Shown here: positions 19,501-25,500 of the stretch, in pieces
How the letters are laid out: each line of letters starts with the position of its first letter
Position numbering within the stretch: position 1 is the first letter of the stretch
DNA from: a virus
Length of the DNA: 34,558 nt
Reading direction: 5' to 3' (one strand)
IMG/VR virus record: IMGVR_UViG_3300034198_011597
Coordinates: 1 to 34,558 of that record
Made by a program: the position numbers and the translations under genes
Notes under the pieces: generated by a model
What the model saw: the letters and a program-made list of their open reading frames with translations, nothing else
What the model was told of the DNA's origin: nothing
Databases searched by the model: none

Positions 19501-22488
19501 AATTTGATTGTTAACAAAAACTTGAATAGTAGGCCATTCACTAGTAGTCAACTTAGCAATATCGCATGTGAAAGTAAGTGTTTCATTGCTAGCATAATAA
19601 TCAAGTTCAAAAATTTGATATTGAACACTAGGACCAATTGCAGTTTGCCAACCTATTTCTCGAACATAAGTGTCTATATCACTATAGTTATACACATATC
19701 CTGTATTAACTGATTGGGTAACCGGGCTTCTAGTAACCGAATTAACATAACTAAATGAATCAGAATTCAAAGAAACATCAAAATTAATGTCTCCTACATT
19801 TTGAACCGCACTATATCGTATAGGGAAACCCAAAATTGGATCATCGGTGCCAGTACCTAATCCATATGCAAATAATTTATTTCCTTTAAAATTTGTGCCT
19901 TCATAGAATGTTGGATTTCCAAAACTTATACCATTTGCATCAAAAATGTCAAACAACGGTGGTTGATTTACTCTTGTTTTTTGTTGTGCTTCAGACCAAA
20001 CCCCATTGGTATAATAAAAACTTTGTCCTTGATAGTTATATCCTCTAAAGGTTACCACTTGCTCACCGTCTAATACCTCACCATCTTCAGCAACAGATAA
20101 AGTAATTATTAATGGGGTCGAAGGAGTAATAGTAGTAAATCGTGCAGTATAAATTTTATTTCTAACTTGATCATTGGCATCATTAGCAAATACTATTCTT
20201 GCTCCATCATACAATTGATAATTGTCATTTGATACATCACTTGCTACAATAGATGCATTAGTAAATCCAGGAATTAATTGATATGCTGACCAAGACGCAA
20301 TTAAAGTTGTTACTCCACTAACTGTTTCTACTGAACTGATTCTAGCAGTGCTTGGTAACATATTTTCAGAATCAGCAATAAATTGCCCAACTACAAAAGT
20401 TCCACTAACATTGGTAGTATTAACTGTTATAGAAACACTTAGTGGTGTTACGGTAACTGTCATGGTTCCTGATGCAGAAGTTAACGGCATAGCAGGACCA
20501 CCCAATGTTTCAGAAACTCTAAAAGTTATTGAATTTATAACTTCAATTATATAATAACCGGTATCAGCAGTTAGTCCACCAAAAACAGTTCCACTAAAAA
20601 CAACGGTGTCATTTACATTGAATCCCGCAGTAGAAGAACATAAAATAGAATTATTTGGACTTACTGTTGTTTGAGTAGCTGTTTGTACTATAGGGCCAGT
20701 AATACTAGATATAGTAGCGTTATACCCAGTATAGACTTCTACATCAGGATAATAAACTAATTTTCCTTCTACTTCAGTAAATGCGTCAGTTGACCGTGTG
20801 TCAAAAAAATCAATAGGTTGTTTACCAACTATTCCAGTATTGTATAGTCTTAAATTAGGATAGAATTCTATTATTGGTCTTTTTGCTTTATAATCTTGTG
20901 TAGTGTATGCAGTTAATAAGTCAGGATTGTTATTATAACTTGCAGTTGCTTGAAGCACCTCAATGTGGAACCAACGATTACTTCTAGACCATGGATTTTT
21001 ACTTATAGAGTTTCTAGCAATAGTTATATAATCAGGAACAAGTGGTATGTATAAATTAGAATCATAATTTTCTATATCATACGGTGTAGTGTCATATGGA
21101 ATATAATCAGCAGAAGTGAATGGCTCAGGTGATATTAATGAAGTTACTTCTATCAATTCAATTGCAGTTCCAACACCTTGAACATAATATTCATTGTTTT
21201 CGTAACTAGCTGGATAAATATTTCCTTCGAAGATAACTTTTAACCCATTAGTAAACACAACGCCATTTGGTGCTGTATATTGTTTTTTACCAATAATGTC
21301 ACTAAGAATGTCAACTCTGTTAGTTGCATTACTTTCTACTAAATTAATTTTACCTACATTGTTTATTGAAGTACCGTCTTGATAATATAACTCATCTAGA
21401 ATAGTGCTATTATACGGTATTAATGTGTTAGACCCTGCAATATTTCTATAAAAACTTCTTGAAATCCATTCTGTTCCATATCTTACTGTTATTTTTTCAG
21501 TAGAAGGTATTAAAGTTGCAGGTGTTAAATTAAGTGTAGGGTCAGATGAACTTCCAGAAAAACTAATAGTATAAAAATATTGTTGCTGCTCTAATGTTCC
21601 GTTTTGATAAAACATCAAAGTTAGACCATTCAATGCAGTTATACCATCGATGCCATTTTCTAAACTAGATAATGTCTGGCCATTAATTGCAGTAAATGCT
21701 AATGTAGTTACAACATCTACATAATTACTTCCGCTAATTTGAAAAGCTTCTAAGCTATTTGGTTGCGGTACAGTAAAAGTAACAATGCCGGTAGAAGCAC
21801 CGTTGTTGCTCACTCCTATAATATCACGAGTTTGTATGTTAGATTGTGCGGGGTCTATTCCAGTCAACCCAGGAACACCTTGAATCCAAAACGAAGAAGT
21901 TTGATCAACCGTGAATGTATAAGTGCCGCCGCGCAATAATGTTATATTAGGGTTAATATTACTACCCACATCCCCTTCAACAGAGATAACATATCCATTG
22001 GGAGTGTAAGTTACTATATAATTTACATTATTAAAAATAGTATCGGTGGAAACAACAACAGCCTCAGGGCCATTAGGTACCCAATAGTATTGATGGAAAT
22101 TGATTATCTTATCTAAATCTGTAAAACTATCCCATGAATAGAATTCACTTTCAAATAATCTACTATTGTCACCGGTGATTCCATTTTCTAGCTTAAGAGC
22201 ATCGATAATTCCAGGATAGCTAATAAAATCTTTTGCAGTCTCAGTATCAGTTTTAAGGAAAACAACACCAGGATCTAACTGATAGTCGGTTCGTGTTTTA
22301 GTAGGTTCTGTTACATACTTGTCTTTAGCATTAATACCATAACCAAACTTACTACCTATATATCCTTCGATTCTTTCATTTCTGGGTTGTTGTACCACCT
22401 GATCTAAAGTTGCACTTAAAAATTGTGCATTAGTAGGTGTTTTAAAAATATCTGGTAGAAAATTTAAAGTTCTGATTCTTGTTGTCAT
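4504..22488 (-). CDS. Giant modular baseplate/tail protein, 5994 aa, in the gene 7 position
   Basis: One uninterrupted frame covers 52% of the window, from ATG at 22488 to TAA at 4504-4506. It starts 28 bases after gp6, where T4 has gene 7, whose product is about 1030 residues. The head (1-150) has FLPDIF, NERIEGYIGSKFGYG and PGVVFLKTDTETAKDFISYPG, a pattern I associate with large tail proteins of environmental T4-like phages. Residues about 1350-2300 are Trp/Tyr-rich, for example WWQDRYGPAPY and SGWEPGS. Seven FG-GAP-like blades start at 2340, 2386, 2442, 2494, 2703, 2849 and 2945. A GQLWFN motif is near 3064-3069, and EAKPYHVLIKEF lies near 3520-3545. Six Asp-box-like S-x-[DN]-G-x-x-W motifs span 4721-4947. 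Eleven copies of a Tyr-Tyr module are scattered from 606 to 5720. Two RG-x-NGT modules sit near 3664 and 5931. No enzyme motif, signal peptide or membrane helix was seen. Peripheral baseplate and host-recognition roles are inferred. Confidence 0.85.
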   Translation of the reverse strand: MTTRIRTLNFLPDIFKTPTNAQFLSATLDQVVQQPRNERIEGYIGSKFGYGINAKDKYVTEPTKTRTDYQLDPGVVFLKTDTETAKDFISYPGIIDALKLENGITGDNSRLFESEFYSWDSFTDLDKIINFHQYYWVPNGPEAVVVSTDTIFNNVNYIVTYTPNGYVISVEGDVGSNINPNITLLRGGTYTFTVDQTSSFWIQGVPGLTGIDPAQSNIQTRDIIGVSNNGASTGIVTFTVPQPNSLEAFQISGSNYVDVVTTLAFTAINGQTLSSLENGIDGITALNGLTLMFYQNGTLEQQQYFYTISFSGSSSDPTLNLTPATLIPSTEKITVRYGTEWISRSFYRNIAGSNTLIPYNSTILDELYYQDGTSINNVGKINLVESNATNRVDILSDIIGKKQYTAPNGVVFTNGLKVIFEGNIYPASYENNEYYVQGVGTAIELIEVTSLISPEPFTSADYIPYDTTPYDIENYDSNLYIPLVPDYITIARNSISKNPWSRSNRWFHIEVLQATASYNNNPDLLTAYTTQDYKAKRPIIEFYPNLRLYNTGIVGKQPIDFFDTRSTDAFTEVEGKLVYYPDVEVYTGYNATISSITGPIVQTATQTTVSPNNSILCSSTAGFNVNDTVVFSGTVFGGLTADTGYYIIEVINSITFRVSETLGGPAMPLTSASGTMTVTVTPLSVSITVNTTNVSGTFVVGQFIADSENMLPSTARISSVETVSGVTTLIASWSAYQLIPGFTNASIVASDVSNDNYQLYDGARIVFANDANDQVRNKIYTARFTTITPSTPLIITLSVAEDGEVLDGEQVVTFRGYNYQGQSFYYTNGVWSEAQQKTRVNQPPLFDIFDANGISFGNPTFYEGTNFKGNKLFAYGLGTGTDDPILGFPIRYSAVQNVGDINFDVSLNSDSFSYVNSVTRSPVTQSVNTGYVYNYSDIDTYVREIGWQTAIGPSVQYQIFELDYYASNETLTFTCDIAKLTTSEWPTIQVFVNNQIVQSTDYTVTVSTNSTVVTFTSVPSLVDTVIQIAILSDQVSSIAYYDIPINLNNNPLNADITSVNIGDIRGQYQSIFYNTSETVGPVFGSNNFRDLGNLVPYGNKIIQNSASLVLPGTFLRQQNHSLFNALMFNSKEYINFKTLLVSTVNNTDYVRYNTASYMLDDALEQITANKTDADSFFWSDMLPSKSAFITNTYNFANSADFTIYPLSRIYNFETANYYSVLVYLTRSNVVTQLIRGIDYTVSTDSPSLTITLDLLPNDQITIKEYNQTYGSYVPNTPTKLGLYPATIPTVILDSNYSQPTYFIVGHDGSYNKLYGSYNSGTGQLIDFRDQVLLEFEKRIYNNLKLSNEIPISEVDVIPGFFRDTDYSYDEILEIYSINFLNWIGQNRIDYKTQFYNANNQYTYNYNRSGNKIDKAVIPQGYWRGVYQYFYDTSNPDTKPWEMLGFTIQPSWWQDRYGPAPYTSDNLILWNDLAQGVNWNNGDPVILPQYVRPELLQVIPVDSAGELVSAFDAIVGNYSNQSFRRDWRVGDVGPAELSYRRSSSWPFDLMKILALTKPAQFFNLGVDVDNYKYSSEFNQYLVNNRSHLVINDIEIYGSGTAKTSYINWIVDYEKQVGVDATANITTLLDNLDVRLVYRVAGFSDKDLLKFYVEKGTPNSTNASLLIPDESYSVLLYDNQPFDRIIYSSVIVQQTSDGYFKVFGNSQTYAYFKLLKAKINGNYENITVGGLTVQTPKDFQNKVDVLPYGNELYSVQEVANFLVGYGKYLTQQGVIFDKIETGLEVNWNQMVAEFLYWAQSGWEPGSIINLNPAAKLILIDKESSVVQPLTLHQQNFILNQNLYPIQSVDLAIIRESTAFSAQPLNEGDTVAYGQFNLFNFEHGVVFDNVTLFDDVIYNLITGLRQNRIYLRGNKTAEWDGTVDAQGFILNQDNILDWNANVKYTKGEIVKYKNKYWTALKIIQPKLYFEELEWKETDYNEVQKGLLPNSSTRSYESTLYYDSNKANLERDADLLSFSLIGYRPRDYLALADLTDITQINVYKNLIKNKGTRNATEAFKGVNLPQGGIEYDIYENWAIKSGEFGGVLNNNFIEFRLSQPDLTGNPSIVGLTNGIWIDGVQQQVPLYSLFNYGRPITNANVLPTRNSSIPSTLLPDAGYVNFKDVKAHSYFYSGMANNIKPLSEIYVGDYIWIANLQGKWNVQSPVSQGQLTLASNTITNVLTFTFKEPHALTKYQPFAVINFDARIDGYYTVNTVIDPYNIQVTTTDNTLGQLTITGSGTVFTFQSHRCTNVSDITNLSLLQNEFYKNKAWVDIGTSGGWEVYRKSINYQFQNPITRSGSSTFGSAVAYTPESGYLISDAGLGVLYRYVFNPLDNEYNLYGTKSEETSYGSSIAYAGDVFVVSQPTGATASDRKVYVYILDTSLTVNDLVELQQIQAPSNLVTSWGSSVAISGDKKWIYISDTANNRVYVYNKSPVTDLYEFATYLTSVSSAAGDLFGYSISTNYYGDKVVIGAPNYDYSISVDNWGAAYVFDRLSQSFIAQFNSIPLIPTTFPLVSSPLVTTATVTATSSVDNSLTTSNTNILQVGIPVAFSGNLLSAGAISTSRVYYVKSIINSTKFTVSITRGGAEVVVITDTGSMNISVQSKFPYITQNGNLLLDSEYYVVNNTLYILSAIATGDLIEVSVSNFTEQQKLTSSQTTKSGSKFGYSLDSTTYSTEILVGSPFELVEYDVEGVIYRFTNSGSKYGYVTGTTNAVLTSSTTLLINGYAVPLVAGNAESIATQINSANVLNVAASALSGKLTISLINTAAAAVNNKLDIVALSSGIWGELGIIPYTKTQTINCPHPNGTTQFGSTIKFNEYGSFVASAPTGNRFIATTFDQTDDENFDNDTIFDNNTTQWIDESLNAGAVYMFDYLSNYNETLANSGKFIYAQSVNDTVTDYGYQPYYGQALDFNNWKVMVGTPEFNVGSTQGRVVIYENTTEQQDWVVYRSSSLVVDVNKIQNIQLFSALTNETLENLDYIDPLQGKILGVARENIDVISNIDPASYNSPDSVTNGNVVWGSAQLGQLWFNTSNVRFVNYHQDDVVYNSEYWGTVFPGSDVAVYSWIASDVTPIEYTGPGTAFNIDDYVIQYTQDARGNLVPVYYFWVRNTNVVFSRLGKTLSDTIVESYIENPKASGISYFASLLPSVFGLYNCDEYINNADTVLHVGFSTGTGDDVSHSVYTLIRTNYADDFLPGLPNTNPDNVPISLYDRMLDSMSGVDETGAIVPNPYLPKAVQTGIYARPRQSFFISRFNAVKNYLTYANEILSLYPITEIRNNISFLQKIGPINPSTDQPFYNTTLFWSYVNWWATGYDNNTKAAIQVPIYADLSALVVPIGTIVSVAQNSAGKSETYVLGSDYTWNRIGLEDGTIEFSLSLWDYAYAKFGFGDNFFDTTPYDEYPSEETRNIIRALTEQIYTDELLIHRNKSLILLFEYSQAETIESQNFLPWLNKTSLVDVSHTIRELRPIEVYQSDNEVFLESYLNEAKPYHVLIKEFVFKYTGSEIYEGDITDFDLPAQYDFNLNQFMTPMLVNTNPGYGNEFLPTDPIWQTTPYNQWFQNKGLTLVGTENFPITIVAAYVLRNSNSIYVENIYGFPVAGTVKIDEEIIVYSAIDRVANRIYNLTRGYNGTTISTHLPGQQIFIDLPPATLLDSGRGYTNPPKITAYIDTSVYPEPARKAVFEAVMNLDKILYINTIDSGDGYEVLPEIVIEPSMSITFTSSDVSPASNTIRLPSPMLVTGDLVKYIVGENTTKVGGLYPDQYYYVRVLDVAPSFIIGLYTNYANAINDVDRVFLRNTGVGVNNTLEVSARASCVSDASPVRENKITLRFDRTTYTPKVTDWTPGSYYSSFYAGEYNTSETIASSSINLSSEIPPVETFVSSKEGANFQISNVDSESEIVWSSRTRTVVSTAVSTNIITIEPSLGGAPSEGFITPTTGFYVGMPIKFEGTSIGGVLLNTTFYILSIVSGTEITITLEQGSSTPFNLNNGTAFQPLYAIVAKEINTTVITIDYPGIRPITGTNGSNDSITVPLSFSGLGGTSGLYPGVPVFFIGTSFGNIIENEIYYVSTVLSDTSLTIMTESTPLVMNILAINGTSNVITCNTTSVISINDPVIFTSMVIAGTVVTNFGNIEYGTRYYVNTVISSTQFTIKPFINYPIFDLTTVVAADNTGCVATNQKYLVDLSTATGSMTINIGLPLSPGQLEGQKLTFYKTNTVGYNGVSGDNNDLIERKISATVANGDFVCLTDVSGGISRMYVNMPLRLVTGIGGLIAGTTYYITELGNVTTQVSSTLSAGNVVSCASTAGFFVGMSVKFSGNNSFGNININTGYYIKTIIDGERFTLSEILLGPTLTLANGVGLMTLTGSPYIKVSNSLGGSTLAISDELGPVTLNQYPTTVPSFDVTYELGGYLTVIATAGTGFAVNNTIVISGVDLGGVDPTNDLTLLVDTIGPNGEITKVISYGTPFGPEISYYVDVVSPTTCKLYIDPLLKVPVPETDFPYAAYDYAFLPEPFIFTQSLVKYNGKVYECVISNNDEEFIVGKWELLDSGDRRLNALDRISGYYAPTINMPGNDITQLVSGTTYPYITYLGNSFSPEDEFILDTDLSGGDFTVQDINGTGVVWNGTTYIGAVNSTFSATITSPATTKLWVIDKVSEQMINLTDIDYDGSRYVITSDNNATPVLTSTDGVTWSTGAPTLSVAATTLNAVGNHNGSWAAVGDNIVTSTDGINWTQTYEFTGNLVNQLNDVVGANITFFDGFVAVGKGQETIGSAVVSRNIILISTDDGISWTEPSATLSSIGFNAVTPGNDLLVTVGDNSIIYYSINGSNWVDVTDFGTLVENLNDVVYGNSIFVAVGDNGTIKTSVDGDTWVDRTSGTSEDLNTITFNSIDTEFLVLGDNNTILVSSNGITWTSANTFTSLETVYNIQGQPFLSGYGPEELVPGVVSDNLTMVITTRPGTTWDATVYQHVGYNVVSRIVTQDSGTETTFSFNGLVETPAQLAVYILDSTNEFLATRLYESNDYTIDWITKTVTLSVAPAIGDQVFIEVYEVGNGNQLMKSNTDYEPIRTNTVTGFNEIALNCNYSATATQGSGVIRNGTFPLNVLATETSSIDNTITCENVDNFVVNSTIRFQGDVFGGVAIDTNYYIKTVSSATNKITISNTLPSGVSGPTFTLSSDTGTMDVVIQEGSGLVWTDPIVDYNGVRMNLGAITRVTRTSSSTNSVTCNSTANISPNDPIVFSDTMFGGVINPQTVYYVKTIIDSNEFTVSTTLGGPVLALTSATGGAVVISNDYAFGLNDNGVTANLIFSAQYDNDVDYITFTVLGEDNPYTFGYTLPETEIFTADGSTSVFVLTNNVTEANPTNAIVEVDGLRLSDTEYTINSSTDELTLVTTPSSGSTVAVTSFNETHRQYFLTEYDITGKRVANIVNINNDITLPIAITLCTSSSSFTDAITCTGTENFIVGQPVIFNAPASSFGGINITDTVYYVHTIVDAISFKISTTPGGSVFELSDGSGSMFAYVGGQPAVRVTTGTIHGFVTNDLIRIDGTLGSVQLNDNTYYARVINSTTFDLYFDPYDQGYTADNNPVTDINTYISGGYTWKDKSFVLVTTTATNTNGSTKFITVTDVSELIIGTPVVFTGSTFGGIVAGTVYYISEIDANNIKVTETRGGDTYPLTTASGVMNVTQWEQVDVDRLWVTVNGYRVAPSNLRVNPSNNISILATIDPSDEITIMSMIPSATPNELVYIQNVNKNNEFSVYKADNLLTTWLTESLENIDDTIYLDDVSHVVDRYVTTQTVPIGYNPSSNPMRVQLNVDKQLISQILVYNLTTSTNVPASNYSLQIENLSPIVVIDGSISVGNSVQITVILGDMIFINGEQIRFTDVDFDANTITGLQRGANGTAEQVLIPKYSRVYGSLSQNRLPTIDYYLTWNSYVYNTTLGDPLQISDTEAAIFLRTYRS
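5330..7090 (-). repeat. Cluster of four Tyr-Tyr modules in the giant protein
   Basis: Four degenerate modules of about 75-90 residues have their Tyr-Tyr pairs at about residues 5181, 5290, 5521 and 5687. Shared pattern: T-x-x-[IV]-T-C near the start, then P-[IV]-[VI]-F, then F-G-G-[IV], then T-x-Y-Y-[VI], then F-x-[VI]-S, then G-G-P and L, ending G-x-M. The copies differ at DNA level, so the duplications are old. Confidence 0.75.
7620..8440 (-). other. Six-blade Asp-box-like beta-propeller region in the giant protein
   Basis: Residues about 4683-4956 hold six motifs: STDGVTW (4721), STDGINW (4761), STDDGISW (4818), SINGSNW (4859), SVDGDTW (4900) and SSNGITW (4941). Spacing is 40, 57, 41, 41 and 41 residues. 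Between them recur strands such as FVAVGDNG and LLVTVGDNS. This is the layout of Asp-box (sialidase/BNR) or Ycf48-like propellers. No sialidase catalytic set was recognised, so a binding or structural role is more likely. Confidence 0.75.
9270..10670 (-). repeat. Cluster of five Tyr-Tyr modules in the giant protein
   Basis: Five modules are centred on aromatic pairs at about residues 3999, 4103, 4175, 4314 and 4367. The first has Phe-Tyr in place of Tyr-Tyr. They share the F-G-N/G-G turn before the pair and the F-x-[IL] strand after it. Module lengths vary because loops between the conserved strands have grown or shrunk. Confidence 0.7.
13560..15480 (-). other. Seven-blade FG-GAP-like beta-propeller region in the giant protein
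   Basis: Seven blades begin FGSAVAY (2340), YGSSIAY (2386), WGSSVAI (2442), FGYSIST (2494), FGYSLDS (2703), FGSTIKF (2849) and YGQALDF (2945). Most continue with a strand ending near a G-x-P or D-x-G turn, such as VVIGAPNY, ILVGSPFE and VMVGTPEF, and then a G-x-[VA]-Y-x-[FY] strand. Seven is the number expected for a closed FG-GAP (integrin alpha-like) propeller. Long insertions lie between blades 4 and 5 and between 5 and 6; the first holds one Tyr-Tyr module. Confidence 0.7.
14568..14830 (-). repeat. Single Tyr-Tyr module inserted in the FG-GAP propeller
   Basis: Residues about 2553-2640 match the module found elsewhere in the giant protein: PVAFSGN, then VYYVKSI (Tyr 2605-2606), then KFTVSITRGG and a G-S-M end. 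It lies between propeller blades 4 and 5. Confidence 0.65.
20455..20672 (-). repeat. Single Tyr-Tyr module near the N-terminal part of the giant protein
   Basis: Residues about 606-678 form one of the clearest copies: SILCSSTAGF, VVFSGTVFGGL, then GYYIIEV (Tyr 645-646), then FRVSETLGGP and LTSASGTM. Confidence 0.75.
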
Positions 22489-22516
22489 CTTCTTTTCTCT
22501 GTAATTATATTATTAC

Positions 22517-25500
22517 TTATCTTATTTGTAATTCGGCGGGTGTAAGCGCAGCGATAACTACTACATCATTTGCAGTTGCTGCGTTAACAAAAATTTCATA
22601 AGGTGCTGCTTTTATTTCATACAAGTCACCAAACGATTGTGTTGGGTCATTTGGAACTAGTACTACTGAGTTTATCAATTCACCTACTTGGTCATGAAGA
22701 TATGCAGTCAACTCCGAGAAGTAAAAAGTGTCTCCAAAATCCCAATTATTAATATCAAAATATGTATTCATTGCTGATAAAACTGCACTTCTTATTTCAC
22801 TGTTACTAGCATTAGTAGTATTTGATTTGATTACTTTAATTGTTCCTCTTAGTGCAGGTGCTGCTTTATTTCCAAATAAAGGTTTGAAAATTACGCTATT
22901 TGGAATTAAACTATCACTTAACATTTTGTAATTTTGCAATGTACCATATGCTTGATTTAATTCATTGATAGTTGGTCTTTCAGGTTCAGGAATTGTGTTT
23001 GTAGAATCTTGAATATAATTTTGATATGAGGTATAATAAGATTGAGTAACCAAATACAAATCAATAATATTAGTTGTAGCAGGATCAATTCTAGTTGTGT
23101 TATTAGAATTGTGTCTATATTGAAAAGCTAGACCTTGTCTACCAGGCTTCATAAAATAATTTGTTAATTCTGTAACAATATATAATTGTGATATTGATGT
23201 TGGATCCTGTATAGTTTGATAAAATTTATCTTCAGTATAGGCATAAAATATTTGATTTTCAGGATATTCATATTTTACTACCTCAATTTGTCCTTTGGTA
23301 GCATAAGAATATGCTATACTATCAGTCGGTAATAATTGTAATCTAGACAAAGACACAGCATCTTCAACTCTTACAAAGAATGTGTACACTCCTACATTTG
23401 TCCCAGTTGAAGAATAACCAGTTACTTGTGTGAAGAAATCTGGATTACTAACTAAGGTTCTATCATTTACATCGATGCTTGCTACTTCAACTTCAAAATC
23501 ATTAACATACCCATCAGATGCTACAGTTTGTCCAATAATGCTTGCAGTTACCGGTAATGCTAAGGGATAATTAGAATTGAATTGTGTGTTAGTTGCTAAT
23601 ACTTTAACAAAGTCTTGTAACACAACACCTGAAAATGGATCATAAACTAACTTATCTGATTCAAATGTAAATCGCAAATCAGAAACACTTCCAAAATAAT
23701 ATGCTAATGAGCGATACTCAACATTATATATGTTGTTACCTAAACTTTCAAAGTTAACAAACCAATTAGTCGCATCATACGCTTCAACGGACCATCTATC
23801 TTGTATTATAGAAAGAGAATTATTAAAAACTAAAGAGAAATCTTGATTAAACTCAATTCTAAATATACACTCATTTATAACAGTAGAAGAAAGTGTGTTG
23901 TCAAATACTGGAATTATTGTATTAACGATGGCCCCTGTGGGTATAAATTGATTTAAGGTTATTGGTCCAGAACCATTAGAAAAATTACCTTCTCCATTAT
24001 TATATCCATCACCCACAACATTTAACACAGTTGTCCAAATCGAAGTTATATTGCTTGGTGTTGCTATTCCTGAAACCAATCTATTATTACTATCAAAATA
24101 AAACCCAGATGGCGCTACAAATTTAATCATAGCACCTTTAGTGGCATATTTCATGTTGTTACTGTTAAACATTCCTGCTGGTATAGGAGTAGAAATGTTG
24201 TCAACTATATTGTAAAAATATCCAGTAATACTATTGGCATCAACTGTTGTTTCATTCCAATATACGGTTCCGTCACCAGTTGAAGAATCAACTGGGTATC
24301 TAGGATAATTTTGAAGATAATATTGTCTTGCTCTATTTTCAGATAATAAAGCTCCTAATTTATCTGTTAAGAATGTAATTATATCATTGTTGTTATTGAC
24401 GGTGAAGCCAGCAAAACCATTACTGTCATCTTGATATAAACCGCCATCGTTTGCAAAAGAATTGGTGCTGGAATATTTTCCTGTAGGGTCTAATAAATCT
24501 AAATTTTTACTTACGCCTATTGAACTTCTATTAATTGCTTTGCTTTTTATAATTGAACTATAAAGAGTATATGGGAAGTTATTATAATCTTCACCATTTA
24601 CCATTCTATTTTGAGTATAATATCGGGCAGGGGCTCTTTGTTTTATATTTGCTAAAGTTTCTCTTGCTTGTGCATTGGACACTGGTAATTGTAATGCTAG
24701 ACCTAATGTGAGAGCTTCTGTTCGTCCTGACCTACTAATATAATTTATTGTAACATTTAATCCCTGCATTTCAGAAGGATCAATAGTGTATGTAAGTGCA
24801 TTACCTGCTCTAACATACGCTCTAAAGGTTCCAACTGGAATTTCAGAAAATACTCCATCACCAAATGTATAACTTACTTGATCGTTAAATCGTGATACTA
24901 CTGAAAAAATCTTTCTAACACTTGCTTCAGTTTGAAGATATGCGTCAGCATATACATTTTCAACTTGTTTCCATAAAAGTCTTGATACTGCCGCTGTGTT
25001 ATCTGTATTAAGTTGATATAACCAAGTATCTGTATTATTAATACCTTGAATATCTATATCTACTACTTGATTCGCAATTTGTTGCTCTAAATTAAAATCA
25101 TAGCTTTGCAATGAGCCTTGTTTAAAATAAAAGAAAAATCCTGTATTTGGACTACCATAACCTAATTTGTCATTTCTATATAAAATATTAAATGTTCCCG
25201 ATGGGGCAGGTGGTATTTCATAAACATAGTCTTTATCTAAACTAGTACCACTTACCAATTCAAAATTCATAGTTTGTTCATCTACTACACTAGTAAAAGG
25301 AACTATAGGCAAGTTATCTGCTGGAATATTCATTGAATATTCATCTGTTTTTATACCTAAAATTTGCTGACTATTGCCAGGGCGGCCGATTCGTTGAGCA
25401 TTTATTAGTGTACTATTAATAATAGTATTATACTGATTTAACCAATTTGGGTTTGCTGGGTCATTCCATAAAATTGGAATATTGCTTAGATTAAAACCGT

